Assembly (NCBI GenBank): GCA_030386875.1 | Contig: CM059560.1 | Coordinates: 32,730,183-32,794,182 of the forward strand | Length of the DNA stretch: 64,000 nt | From: Morinoia aosen | Lineage: Eukaryota; Arthropoda; Malacostraca; Amphipoda; Talitridae | Reading direction: 5' to 3' | Shown here: positions 51,819 through 59,434 of the stretch, one piece after another | Layout: each line of letters opens with the position of its first letter | Position numbering within the stretch: the first letter of the stretch is position 1 | Position numbers and translations under genes: made by a program | The notes under the pieces: model-generated | Told to the model about the DNA's origin: nothing | Seen by the model: the letters and a program-made list of their open reading frames with translations, nothing else | The model's database searches: none

Positions 51819-52517
51819 TTAGTTCAACGGTTCAACGGTTTCTCGTCTCAAAGTATTCTCTAACGATATTAATCTGTTTTTAATATCAGCACTATCATCC
51901 TCCAATTTCTGCGATGACTGCTTCAATTTTTCTATTTCATTTGTATTTATGATAGTTTCTCTATCCTGTTCATGAAGATTATTTCTAAAAGTTTCAATGT
52001 ATGAACTCATATCGTTGAATACTCTCTCGAGATTTGCATAATCTAATTTCACACTTTTTATTTCTTCTTCTTCCAACCTCTTTATTTCATTTTTCAAAAA
52101 GTCTGTATGTTCTAAAGTACCTGTTCGAATCACTTCTATTTTTTCCTCAGATATTCTACTATGTTCATTGAGATTTGTCATAATTTCCCTGAGTTTTTCT
52201 TGAAAACTTGTAGTATTCTCATCTATAGATGCTTGGATGGAATCACTTCTGAACTGATGATTTTCATTGATAAGATTTTCTCTTACCTCTATATATTTTC
52301 TGAGATGAAGCCTCAAATTTTCCAAAACTTCGTCAACATATTGTGTATTCGTAGCGTCAAATTCTTCGATTGGAAAAGAAATATTTGCAAGTCTTCTATT
52401 ATTTAAATCGAAATTTTGATCTTCATCAAGATATTTAAAACCTATTCCAGGAGGTCCTGGTTGTGAAGATAAAAATGATTTTTTTCCTTGTTGTCCAAAA
52501 ATATTTACGCCTATCAT
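51819..52517 (-). CDS. Fibre-like coiled-coil protein with collagen-like GPPG start
   Basis: 232 codons from an ATG fused to TATAAAAA. The N-terminus has GPPGIGFKYLDE followed by FDLNNRRLANIS, then P, then DATNTQYVDE. This D-x-x-N-R-x-L-x-N-V/I ... P ... D-A ... Y-V pattern recurs in phage tail fibres and other trimeric virion fibres at the point where the shaft begins. Residues from about 65 to the end are a long coiled coil (RLEEEEIKSVKLDYANLERV, LKQSSQKLEDDSADIKNRL). A trimeric attachment fibre is the natural reading but is inference: no globular receptor-binding head follows in this frame. It sits between two other coiled-coil genes, downstream of the protease. Confidence 0.65.
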   Translation of the reverse strand: MIGVNIFGQQGKKSFLSSQPGPPGIGFKYLDEDQNFDLNNRRLANISFPIEEFDATNTQYVDEVLENLRLHLRKYIEVRENLINENHQFRSDSIQASIDENTTSFQEKLREIMTNLNEHSRISEEKIEVIRTGTLEHTDFLKNEIKRLEEEEIKSVKLDYANLERVFNDMSSYIETFRNNLHEQDRETIINTNEIEKLKQSSQKLEDDSADIKNRLISLENTLRRETVEPLN

Positions 52518-52526
52518 TTTTTATAC
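52518..52526 (-). promoter_or_regulatory. Shared TATAAAAA-ATG motif, fibre-like gene
   Basis: GTATAAAAA fused to ATG. Identical to the motif at 59417. Confidence 0.65.
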
Positions 52527-52535
52527 ATAGAATTT

Positions 52536-53858
52536 TCAATTCTCTAAATTTTCTCTAACTCTCATAGATATCAAATTGTTTACTCGGTCACTCGAACTTT
52601 CCACTTCCTGGTTTAATTTTACATTTTTATCAGTTTCATTCTGAAGCATTAATTTGAACTGACTGATTTCATTCTGATTTGAAATAATGTCTCTTGAAAA
52701 CTCCTGGAAAAGACTTTCTACATCACTCAAGTTCTTAGCTAGTTCTTCCATTTTCCTTGATGGGACTGACTCTGCTCGTAATTCCATTATAATTTTGTTA
52801 AGATCATTGAATTTTTCTTCGCTGGATGAGGTTATGGTTGACTCTAAATTTTTCAGCTTATTGTCAACTTCAACAAACGAGGGTGCTAAGGCTACTGTTC
52901 TTTCCATAACAAAAAGGTTTCTATCACTTAAATCAGTTAGATGTGCCTCTAAGCTTTTACTTTTTTCTTCAACAGTATTGTTCAGTGTTGATTCTAAATT
53001 ATTCAGCTTTTCTTCAATTTGATCATTAAGTGATGTCTGCAAGCTCATTTCTTTTTCATTCACAACATTAATTATACTAATTTCTTGTTCTTCAACTTTA
53101 TTACTTATTAATTTGTTCTTTGAATCAATTTGATCATTAATTTTAGTTTCTAAAGTCTTCAGTTTTTCATCCATTTGATTTTGTATAACTGACTCTTGAT
53201 TCTTAAAATTCTCTTGAATCTCATGAATTTTAACATCAATCAAATTGGTTATCTTAGAGTCCACAACCTCAAATTTAGCTTCAACTCCTTTAATCTGATC
53301 GGTTAATGCTGACTCTTTAACTAACAGCTTTTCATCAATTCTAGTTTCAATACCTAACTCTAGACTCTTCAATTTGTCCCCAATCTCTGGAATTTTTACG
53401 TCTGTTAGGTTGATTATGTTTGAATCAATGTTTTCAAATTTAGCATCAATTTCATCAATTTTCTTCATCAATGTTGAGTCTATGCTTGATAGTCGTTCAT
53501 CATTTGAAACAATTTTTGGTTCAAGAGCAACGAACTTTTCAGATAAATCATAAATTAACGTCTCTAAGAATTTAACGATTGAGTCTACATCAGAAAATTT
53601 CACTTGTAAATCTGTTTTCAGAGTTACATATTTCTCATCATACTCGTTTATAATTGAATCCAATTCAGTTCTTTCATTTTTGAGAGCTTCAATTGTGTCT
53701 TTCAATGATTCTATATTAGAATCTTCAAGTAAACTTTTTATTTGCTCTACATTCTGCAAAAGTCCTTCAGAATTATTTTCACTATTTTCATGTTCATGAT
53801 TTTCTTTACAGGAAGGTAAAAAGACCAACTTTGCTGCATAAATATTTCCACAAGACAT
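52536..53858 (-). CDS. Large coiled-coil protein (440 aa), putative virion fibre or tail component
   Basis: 440 codons from an ATG fused to TTTAAAAA. After a 30-residue Cys/His/Asn-containing N-terminus (MSCGNIYAAK, SCKENHEHEN) nearly the whole protein is predicted coiled coil, rich in Glu, Lys, Asn, Ser and Ile/Leu. A repeat of about 55 residues is visible: DAKFENIDSNIINLTDVKI (138-156) recurs as EAKFEVVDSKITNLIDVKI (193-211), each followed by a DEKL block. There is no catalytic motif and no membrane segment. I do not recognise a family. Position and architecture suggest a structural appendage, possibly paired with the fibre-like protein downstream. Confidence 0.6.
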   Translation of the reverse strand: MSCGNIYAAKLVFLPSCKENHEHENSENNSEGLLQNVEQIKSLLEDSNIESLKDTIEALKNERTELDSIINEYDEKYVTLKTDLQVKFSDVDSIVKFLETLIYDLSEKFVALEPKIVSNDERLSSIDSTLMKKIDEIDAKFENIDSNIINLTDVKIPEIGDKLKSLELGIETRIDEKLLVKESALTDQIKGVEAKFEVVDSKITNLIDVKIHEIQENFKNQESVIQNQMDEKLKTLETKINDQIDSKNKLISNKVEEQEISIINVVNEKEMSLQTSLNDQIEEKLNNLESTLNNTVEEKSKSLEAHLTDLSDRNLFVMERTVALAPSFVEVDNKLKNLESTITSSSEEKFNDLNKIIMELRAESVPSRKMEELAKNLSDVESLFQEFSRDIISNQNEISQFKLMLQNETDKNVKLNQEVESSSDRVNNLISMRVRENLEN

Positions 53859-53867
53859 TTTTTAAAG
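53859..53867 (-). promoter_or_regulatory. Shared TTTAAAAA-ATG motif, 440-aa coiled-coil gene
   Basis: CTTTAAAAA fused to ATG. Confidence 0.65.
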
Positions 53868-53893
53868 AAAAAAAATTAACTCTAGTTTATTTT

Positions 53894-54340
53894 CTAAAAA
53901 CTATATGGGGTTTTATACAGATCTAAAAGAATTGCATGAAAGCTTTCATTTTCTAAACGCTTCAGCATTTCTAGACATAAATGTCCACAAATTACATCAC
54001 CGATTTTCTGGATTTTGTAAGTAGAGAAAATTATATCAACACAATCTGTTAAGTAGTCTTTAAATTCAATTGGATAAATCAAACCATAACTGTCAAAGTA
54101 ATAACATATGTTATCTTTCTTATACCAACAAGTCCAATGCGTTCCTAATCCTTTTTCAGTGTCTAAATTTAGGATCCCGCATTCCGTTTCTAAAGGGTGT
54201 TTAGGTAAAGTATCTCTCATGTAAATACCTCGAAAATTCGGAATTTTTAATATATTTATGTAGTATTCTAAATCATGTTTAGATAATGGTTGGTTAGGTA
54301 TTACTTCTTTGGTGGTTTCAAGTAGAGACCCTTTCCACAA
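53894..54340 (-). CDS. Adenain/ULP1-like cysteine protease (capsid maturation)
   Basis: The frame contains the C48/C5-type protease signature in order: PNFRGIYMRDTLP near residue 35, GTHWTCWY with the catalytic His (68), YYFDSYG with Asp (83), Q111, and ICGHLCLEM with the catalytic Cys (118). Length of about 148 residues is short but complete across the catalytic core. Polinton proteases of this kind mature the capsid. No ATG with the element's usual promoter motif precedes it: the first ATG in frame is at residue 41, inside the conserved region, and the open frame starts within the end of the upstream gene in another phase, beside an A12 tract (54343-54354). Either the start was lost, or it is made by frameshifting or initiation at a non-ATG codon. 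Confidence 0.88.
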   Translation of the reverse strand: MWKGSLLETTKEVIPNQPLSKHDLEYYINILKIPNFRGIYMRDTLPKHPLETECGILNLDTEKGLGTHWTCWYKKDNICYYFDSYGLIYPIEFKDYLTDCVDIIFSTYKIQKIGDVICGHLCLEMLKRLENESFHAILLDLYKTPYSF

Positions 54341-54692
54341 GGTTTTTTTTTTTTCTCGGAGTTATCCGTATACCTGAACCTTTTTTACTTTCCATTGCTT
54401 CATTGTGCCTTTTAGCTTCTGACAAGAGTTTATCATCAGCTTTTTTCTTATTGACTGCGGATGCTATTGCAGCAGCACCTCCAGCCAAAGAGCCAGCAGC
54501 CCCAAGGCCAGCTAATAAAGCTGGAATTGTAAATATAAAACCCCCTTTCGTCGCAGTATCTTTAGAAACAAAAGAAGTCTTTGTCTTTTTACAAATAATA
54601 CACATACCTTTGACCAGTATCTTAATGTTCTTTGTAATTAAATATTGAGGATTATCAGTATCAGTTTTCTTCTTACACTTTACACAATACAT
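54318..54692 (-). CDS. Zinc-ribbon (DUF5679-like) protein with hydrophobic segment
   Basis: 124 codons from an ATG fused to GTTTAAAAA. The N-terminus has a C-x2-C ... C-x2-C ribbon (C3, C6, C31, C34), as in DUF5679 proteins common in Polintons. A Gly/Ala-rich hydrophobic stretch (about 50-80, including IPALLAGLGAAGSLAGGAA) could insert in a membrane. The C-terminus is basic and ends PRKKKNLVERVST, encoded across the A12 tract at 54343-54354. The 3' end overlaps the protease frame by 23 bp in another phase. A virion core or membrane-active protein is a guess from composition and position. Confidence 0.65.
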   Translation of the reverse strand: MYCVKCKKKTDTDNPQYLITKNIKILVKGMCIICKKTKTSFVSKDTATKGGFIFTIPALLAGLGAAGSLAGGAAAIASAVNKKKADDKLLSEAKRHNEAMESKKGSGIRITPRKKKNLVERVST

Positions 54693-54701
54693 TTTTTAAA
54701 C
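54693..54701 (-). promoter_or_regulatory. Shared TTTAAAAA-ATG motif, zinc-ribbon gene
   Basis: GTTTAAAAA fused to ATG. Confidence 0.65.
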
Positions 54702-54741
54702 ATTATTATGTGAATATATTTTAATTTTTAGTAGTTTAAAC

Positions 54742-56004
54742 TCATTTTATCACCTTATCACCGTCAGATTGCAATCGAATTACTCTGTCAGATAGAATCA
54801 GTGCATATGCATGTGTATCATCAGGAATATTGGTTTTAAATTCTGCTTTAATTTTAATATCAATTGTAGTTTCCTTGATATGTTCATTTTGTCTGCTGAT
54901 ATCAAACACATAGATGGGATACAAATATTTAAAGTGTCTGTATTCGATAGCACAATTTTCATTAGGTATATAATCTATTAACATCTTATAAGCTGTAGCA
55001 TAATTGTTAGAATCGAAATCAATCTGTAAATTGTGATCAGGGTATCGTTCATTATTCAGCTCAACATATGCATTCATCAAGTTACAATGATCGAAAATTG
55101 CATTGTTTACAGCTTGTGAATTAGCTTTCTTAGTTTGGAACGCTAAAATTATATATCGAGGTCTTTGAGTTCCTGAATTTGGAGTTAAAGCCCAATCTAA
55201 GAATTTCTGTTGAGAGTTTACAATGGTTTGTTCCAATTGTCTATTCAAATAAGGAATAGGTAATGTCATTTTATCCTTAATTTGACGATATAGCTTTATT
55301 TTATACTCATCAGACAGTTTGTAAGCTGGCATTTTCCAAATTAATTTTGTAATAGTAATTTTACCATCAACTACTTCATCTTGCTGGTTTGCATCTTTCT
55401 CATCCGATTTGAATATAGCATTAGAATTATCACCTCTTCTTAAAGTCAGAGCATGTTTCACTCCATAAATTACCTTCTTATAATTTTCACAAAATCCAAA
55501 CACATGTTCAAGTGGGATAGCAGCGCTGAATTCCCCATTAGCTGAACTTAAGTAGTCATTTCGATCGCTAAATCCTTCGTTTGATTTTTCATTCTTCTTA
55601 GTATCGACGCTCCAGAAAAATATCATGTTTTCTTTAACATTTCGGGGATAGCTAACTAATCCTTTTAGAGTTGTTGTAATTCCAGGGTAACTATAACCTT
55701 CAATTTCTTCATCTCCAATTCTGTAAGAAACTCTATCAAACAAATGCATTAATCCATTGTTGATTATTGTTATTTTTTCATCTTTAAAATTATAATCACT
55801 TCCATCTTCTTTATTCAAAGCTCCTTCTATATATATAAAACTTTTACTAGGTAATACAAGCTGATCTTGATTCTGGATAATGATCTTGATATCGTTATGT
55901 TCACGGTTCAGATCAGTACCTATTTTTGGTTCATAGTTATGCGTTTCAATTTTTTCAATTGATTCATCAACTTTAATATTTTCATTCCATCTTAAAGAAT
56001 CCAT
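54742..56004 (-). CDS. Major capsid protein, double jelly-roll type
   Basis: 420 codons from an ATG fused to CTTTAAAAA; no break. The sequence matches the layout of Polinton/adintovirus hexon-like capsid proteins: polar N-terminus, long beta-rich body without catalytic motifs, a WALTPNSGTQRPRYIILAF segment near residue 280, and the conserved region YPIYVFDISRQNEHIKET near 365, followed by the final jelly-roll strands. These proteins form the trimeric capsomers of the icosahedral shell. It sits directly downstream of the penton-like gene and upstream of the zinc-ribbon and protease genes, as is usual for a morphogenesis block. I assign it from the overall pattern and neighbourhood; a structure-based search would settle it. 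Confidence 0.85.
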   Translation of the reverse strand: MDSLRWNENIKVDESIEKIETHNYEPKIGTDLNREHNDIKIIIQNQDQLVLPSKSFIYIEGALNKEDGSDYNFKDEKITIINNGLMHLFDRVSYRIGDEEIEGYSYPGITTTLKGLVSYPRNVKENMIFFWSVDTKKNEKSNEGFSDRNDYLSSANGEFSAAIPLEHVFGFCENYKKVIYGVKHALTLRRGDNSNAIFKSDEKDANQQDEVVDGKITITKLIWKMPAYKLSDEYKIKLYRQIKDKMTLPIPYLNRQLEQTIVNSQQKFLDWALTPNSGTQRPRYIILAFQTKKANSQAVNNAIFDHCNLMNAYVELNNERYPDHNLQIDFDSNNYATAYKMLIDYIPNENCAIEYRHFKYLYPIYVFDISRQNEHIKETTIDIKIKAEFKTNIPDDTHAYALILSDRVIRLQSDGDKVIK

Positions 56005-56013
56005 TTTTTAAAG
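56005..56013 (-). promoter_or_regulatory. Shared TTTAAAAA-ATG motif, major capsid gene
   Basis: CTTTAAAAA fused to ATG. Confidence 0.65.
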
Positions 56014-56032
56014 ATAATTTTATCAAATTATT

Positions 56033-56731
56033 TTAATTTCTAGATCTTAGGTGTAATCGAACAGTTACTTCTTCACCTCTAGTATTCAGAGCATGTCCAT
56101 TTTGATCAGTAAGCCAAATTCTCAAATCGTAGAGTAAAGGTTGATATATCGGTAGATAGATTGGTTTATTTGGATTTTCTACAATTTTATATCCTGGTGG
56201 GACGTTTGGGAAAAAGGAATATAAAATATTATGCAAAGAACCGTTGAGGTATGAGCCGTAAATTGCGCTACAATGAACGAGTATTGCGTTAACAGACATT
56301 ATGTTTACTATATTTATACTTTCATGTTCTCCAACACCTTCTAAGATTATTTCTCCCAATCCCAACATTGTATTTAAAGATTTTTCTTTATTGAAAAATA
56401 CTTTTAACGTAGATGAATGGAGAACTATGACGCATTTCAAAGTATTAGTATTTGCTTTGATTTCAATAAAGCCTGCCAATGTTTTTTGAATGAATTCGTT
56501 TATACTTTCTATTTCATAACATCCTGTTAGAAGTGTAATTACATTTTCAACACCATTTAATTCATAATAAAATTTATTATTATTTTCATCAATGTTAGGA
56601 ATAGAATGATACATGTCTAACCCAACCAGTGCCATTTCGTGAAATTTATTTTTGTTCAATTCTATTGCTGGACTAAAGTTTACACTTATGTCACTTTTTC
56701 TTTTACTAATTACAATGCTTTGAGATTCCAT
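56033..56731 (-). CDS. Penton-like minor capsid protein (single jelly roll)
   Basis: 232 codons from an ATG fused to GTTTAAAAA; no break. The length and beta-rich composition suit the Polinton minor capsid protein, which occupies the fivefold vertices. The C-terminal segment LLYDLRIWLTDQNGHALNTR followed by GEEVTVRLHLRSR is the most characteristic part, as penton-like proteins of this group end with a similar D-Q-x-G ... RGE-V-x-R-L block. The stop is 29 bp upstream of the capsid gene ATG, so the two are tightly packed. Confidence 0.78.
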   Translation of the reverse strand: MESQSIVISKRKSDISVNFSPAIELNKNKFHEMALVGLDMYHSIPNIDENNNKFYYELNGVENVITLLTGCYEIESINEFIQKTLAGFIEIKANTNTLKCVIVLHSSTLKVFFNKEKSLNTMLGLGEIILEGVGEHESINIVNIMSVNAILVHCSAIYGSYLNGSLHNILYSFFPNVPPGYKIVENPNKPIYLPIYQPLLYDLRIWLTDQNGHALNTRGEEVTVRLHLRSRN

Positions 56732-57819
56732 TTTTTAAACAATAAATCATCAAACACCTTTACTTCAGCAGTATTTAATAGACCTTGCTTTAAAATTTCA
56801 TGCGTAAGTATTTGCAGTTCATTAAAAACTCCTGTATTTCCAGCGGTAAACGAACCGAACAATAACTGGTGTCTTTTTACAAGATCATTGATGTTAGATG
56901 GTAATACAATAATACCTGATCCTGAAACGTCTGAATCCTCTCTGTGAGGATGACGAGGAGGTATAGGAGAAGATGTAGGAGAAGGTATAGGAGTAGGAGT
57001 TGGTCTAAAAGTAGACCTTAGTGACGGGTCGAAAATTGGTCTCTGACTTGTTGAAGGAATTTTGTGTCGACTAAAAATTGAGGATTCTACTACTCTTGAG
57101 CTGAAAGGACTTGGTTCAGGGCTTGATTCACGACTTGATTCACGACTTGATGCACTTGCTGATCTAATTGTTTCAACTGCATCTTGAGCTTTTTTTCGTT
57201 GAACTATTCGATAGAACTGTTTGATAAATTTAGAATACTTCTCATCCCTATTTGCTTTTATGGTACCGTCTTCCTTCAAATAAGCATCAGTTGAATACAA
57301 CATATCATAATAATTATTTTTATCTTCGTCCCTAAAGTCAATAGGATTTTGCTTTGTTAATAATTCCCATAATCCAGTTGTGCCTTCGTATATTCTATCT
57401 CCAATTTTCAAATCATTACCCAAAATATCTACCTTTTTATTTCCTAGCATAACTTTACTTCCATCCCAACGAATGCCATAAGCTTTGTCATACTCATTTC
57501 CATGTTTCCATGCAAAACGCACGAAATCCAATGCGATAGGCCCAACTACAGTGTTGGATTCAGAAGATGGCAAAGCTAGTTTCTCAACAGGTTTTCCTTG
57601 GATAGATTCAAGTTTTTCATGAGGTATATCTTTTATTGCCAACCTAGTTTGTTTAGTTTCGTCAGCAATTTTAGATAAAGGTTCAATCAATGGTTTGTAA
57701 ACTTTTTTAACATCATGGTATAAATCTTGTTCGATTATTCTATCATTTGTGAATTGCTTTTTCAAACTCTTTGCTAAGTTTAGTAAATCTGATTTAGTTT
57801 TGATATCAATCAACGCTAT
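56710..57819 (-). CDS. DUF8207-like protein with Ser/Pro/Arg-rich tail; start codon lost
   Basis: About 369 codons. The central part (about 90-215: AYGIRWDGSKVML, GDRIYEGTTGLWELL, then NPIDF and a YYDML-type segment) resembles DUF8207, a domain seen in arthropod Polinton-type proteins of unknown function. Residues about 225-305 are Ser, Pro and Arg rich (SRESSRESSPEPSPFSSR) and probably unstructured. At the position where the other genes have ATG after CTTTAAAAA, this gene has ATA (57817-57819); the next in-frame candidates are a TTG at 57811-57813 and later codons. The 3' end overlaps the start of the penton-like gene by 22 bp. The gene is otherwise open, so loss of the start codon is its only visible lesion. 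Confidence 0.65.
   Translation of the reverse strand: MALIDIKTKSDLLNLAKSLKKQFTNDRIIEQDLYHDVKKVYKPLIEPLSKIADETKQTRLAIKDIPHEKLESIQGKPVEKLALPSSESNTVVGPIALDFVRFAWKHGNEYDKAYGIRWDGSKVMLGNKKVDILGNDLKIGDRIYEGTTGLWELLTKQNPIDFRDEDKNNYYDMLYSTDAYLKEDGTIKANRDEKYSKFIKQFYRIVQRKKAQDAVETIRSASASSRESSRESSPEPSPFSSRVVESSIFSRHKIPSTSQRPIFDPSLRSTFRPTPTPIPSPTSSPIPPRHPHREDSDVSGSGIIVLPSNINDLVKRHQLLFGSFTAGNTGVFNELQILTHEILKQGLLNTAEVKVFDDLLFKKWNLKAL
56732..56740 (-). promoter_or_regulatory. Shared TTTAAAAA-ATG motif, penton-like gene
   Basis: GTTTAAAAA fused to ATG. Lies inside the 3' end of the DUF8207-like frame. Confidence 0.65.
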
Positions 57820-57828
57820 TTTTTAAAG
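57820..57828 (-). promoter_or_regulatory. Shared TTTAAAAA motif before a lost ATG, DUF8207-like gene
   Basis: CTTTAAAAA fused to ATA instead of ATG. Confidence 0.6.
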
Positions 57829-57863
57829 AGAAAAATTCAAAAAGACTTTAACTTAATATAAGT

Positions 57864-58889
57864 TCACTCTGAACAGACATTAAGTTCAGTTGCTGAGATC
57901 CATGAAGGTTCATCATAACCTTTCCACTTGACCAGAAGTTTTCCTTTACTCTTCTTGAGAATTTTCTCAATTGCATAAACATCACTAGTATATTTTGATA
58001 GTTCTTGTTCATAAAAACTTCGTTTTATTTCTTCACCATCCATATCTTTTAATCTATAAGTAATTGGTTCAGTAGACAGTATTTCGGATACAATGAATAA
58101 CTCATTAGTGAAATTTGGCAAATAACCCTTCCGAAAGTCTTTCCGTTTCTTGCTTATTCTTACTCTATCCCCAATTTTGAGTTTCGGTGATGTGAAAGTT
58201 GGTTCGGTTGGAGGGAATAAGTTATCATAAACCTTTTTACTGTTCTTTTCCAGTGATGCTTGGTTAGGTGTCATTTTAATTGTTCTATGATAGCTATTTT
58301 TGTAATTTTGCAATAAATCTTGCAAAATATTCACCCATTATTTAGTTTTCATGTGTGTAAAATATTTCCACATTTTAGTTTTTAACGTCCTGTTGAAGCG
58401 TTCCACAACTTGAGCTTTGGTTTCATTTTCTGAACTAAACCACTGAATGTTATGTTTCTTGAATAGTTCTTGAGTGGATTTATTTGTAAACTCTAATCCT
58501 TTATCTGTCTGAACTTTAGAAGGAATTCGTATTTTAAATAGTTTTTGAAATGAAGTTTTGATTTCTTCACCTGTCTTCTTACTTATTGGAATCGCCCATG
58601 CATATTTACTGAAAATGTCAATTACTGTTAAAATGTTGTTTTTTCCTTGATCTTTATAGTTGTGCATGTCAACCAAATCAGCTTGCCATTGATCATCAAT
58701 TTTTGATACCTTCACCCTTCTCGTTTTGAAATTATGTTTTATTGGTTTATGTAGAGCGTGAGTTTTTTGAGTTTCTAACCAATTTCGTACGAGAGTTGAA
58801 GATAAGCCGGATTTTTTAACAAGTTGATTCATTCCAGTATAACCAGTCTTTGGATTATAATATAAGTCATTCAAGATTTTATCGCTCAC
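57864..58889 (-). pseudogene. Retroviral-type integrase with chromodomain, interrupted by TAA
   Basis: The DDE integrase inserts the element into host DNA. The first part (58889-58338) has the catalytic core: WQADLVDM (D71), VQTDKGLEF (D129) and VVERFNRT (E163). The second part (58334-57864) has the continuation NSYHRTIKMTPNQA, an SH3-like segment with KIGDRVRISKKR, and a C-terminal chromodomain (VYAIEKILKKSKGKLLVKWK then YDEPSWI). Both parts are in the same frame, separated by one TAA at 58338-58340, so a single nonsense mutation breaks it after the catalytic core. No ATG is found at the start: the frame is open upstream into the end of the phospholipase gene, and GTG at 58887-58889 is only the first alternative codon. 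Read-through is possible but not indicated. Confidence 0.9.
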
Positions 58890-59416
58890 ATCAGTGAGCG
58901 TGTTTGATAGTTTTTTGTCGACGAGAGGCCCATTCCTGCCCAGCTCTTACCTGCCATAATTGCGTTAACTAATTTAGCATCTTGTCGAACGTATTCTGAT
59001 TCATTTGGATCAGTTGCAATTTCAGCGGCTCTTTTTGCTAGAATATCATCAGCATAATTTCTTTCTTTCGTTGTTGGATCTTTTGAATAAAATATGTCAT
59101 GATTCTTACAAGCCTGATCGAGTGAGTTAACTCCTCGATAACCTTCTTGAATTCGCTTCTGCACCTTAGTTCCTGGACCGCAAAATGAGTAGGTATGTTT
59201 ATTGTTGAATGAACCGTTCGGGACTTGTTCAGATTGAACATTAGATGGTAATTTCAAATGCATTTCAGGTAATGGAAGTTTTCTAAGTAATGTATTTACA
59301 ATACCCTTCCCAGTTTTTTCTTCATTAACTATTGATTTCAAATCACTCATATACTGTTCATTTTCAACAGATAATAAATCTTGGTTATAGAAATCATTAT
59401 TGTTGTAGATAATCAT
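58886..59416 (-). CDS. Phospholipase-A2-like virion protein
   Basis: 176 codons from an ATG fused to GTATAAAAA. The core has the parvovirus-type PLA2 pattern: a calcium-loop-like YSFCGPGT (residues 76-83) and SLDQACKNHDIFY (98-110) with the catalytic His106-Asp107 and Cys103, then DDILAKRAAEI. In parvoviruses and adintoviruses such domains help virions cross a membrane. The N-terminal 70 residues are not recognised, but the segment LPLPEMHLKLP just before the domain is typical of Polinton copies. The gene is unbroken, and its 3' end overlaps the integrase frame, so the two may be made from one transcript. Confidence 0.85.
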   Translation of the reverse strand: MIIYNNNDFYNQDLLSVENEQYMSDLKSIVNEEKTGKGIVNTLLRKLPLPEMHLKLPSNVQSEQVPNGSFNNKHTYSFCGPGTKVQKRIQEGYRGVNSLDQACKNHDIFYSKDPTTKERNYADDILAKRAAEIATDPNESEYVRQDAKLVNAIMAGKSWAGMGLSSTKNYQTRSLM

Positions 59417-59425
59417 TTTTTATAC
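59417..59425 (-). promoter_or_regulatory. Shared TATAAAAA-ATG motif, phospholipase gene
   Basis: GTATAAAAA fused to ATG. Confidence 0.65.
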
Positions 59426-59434
59426 TTTATTTAA

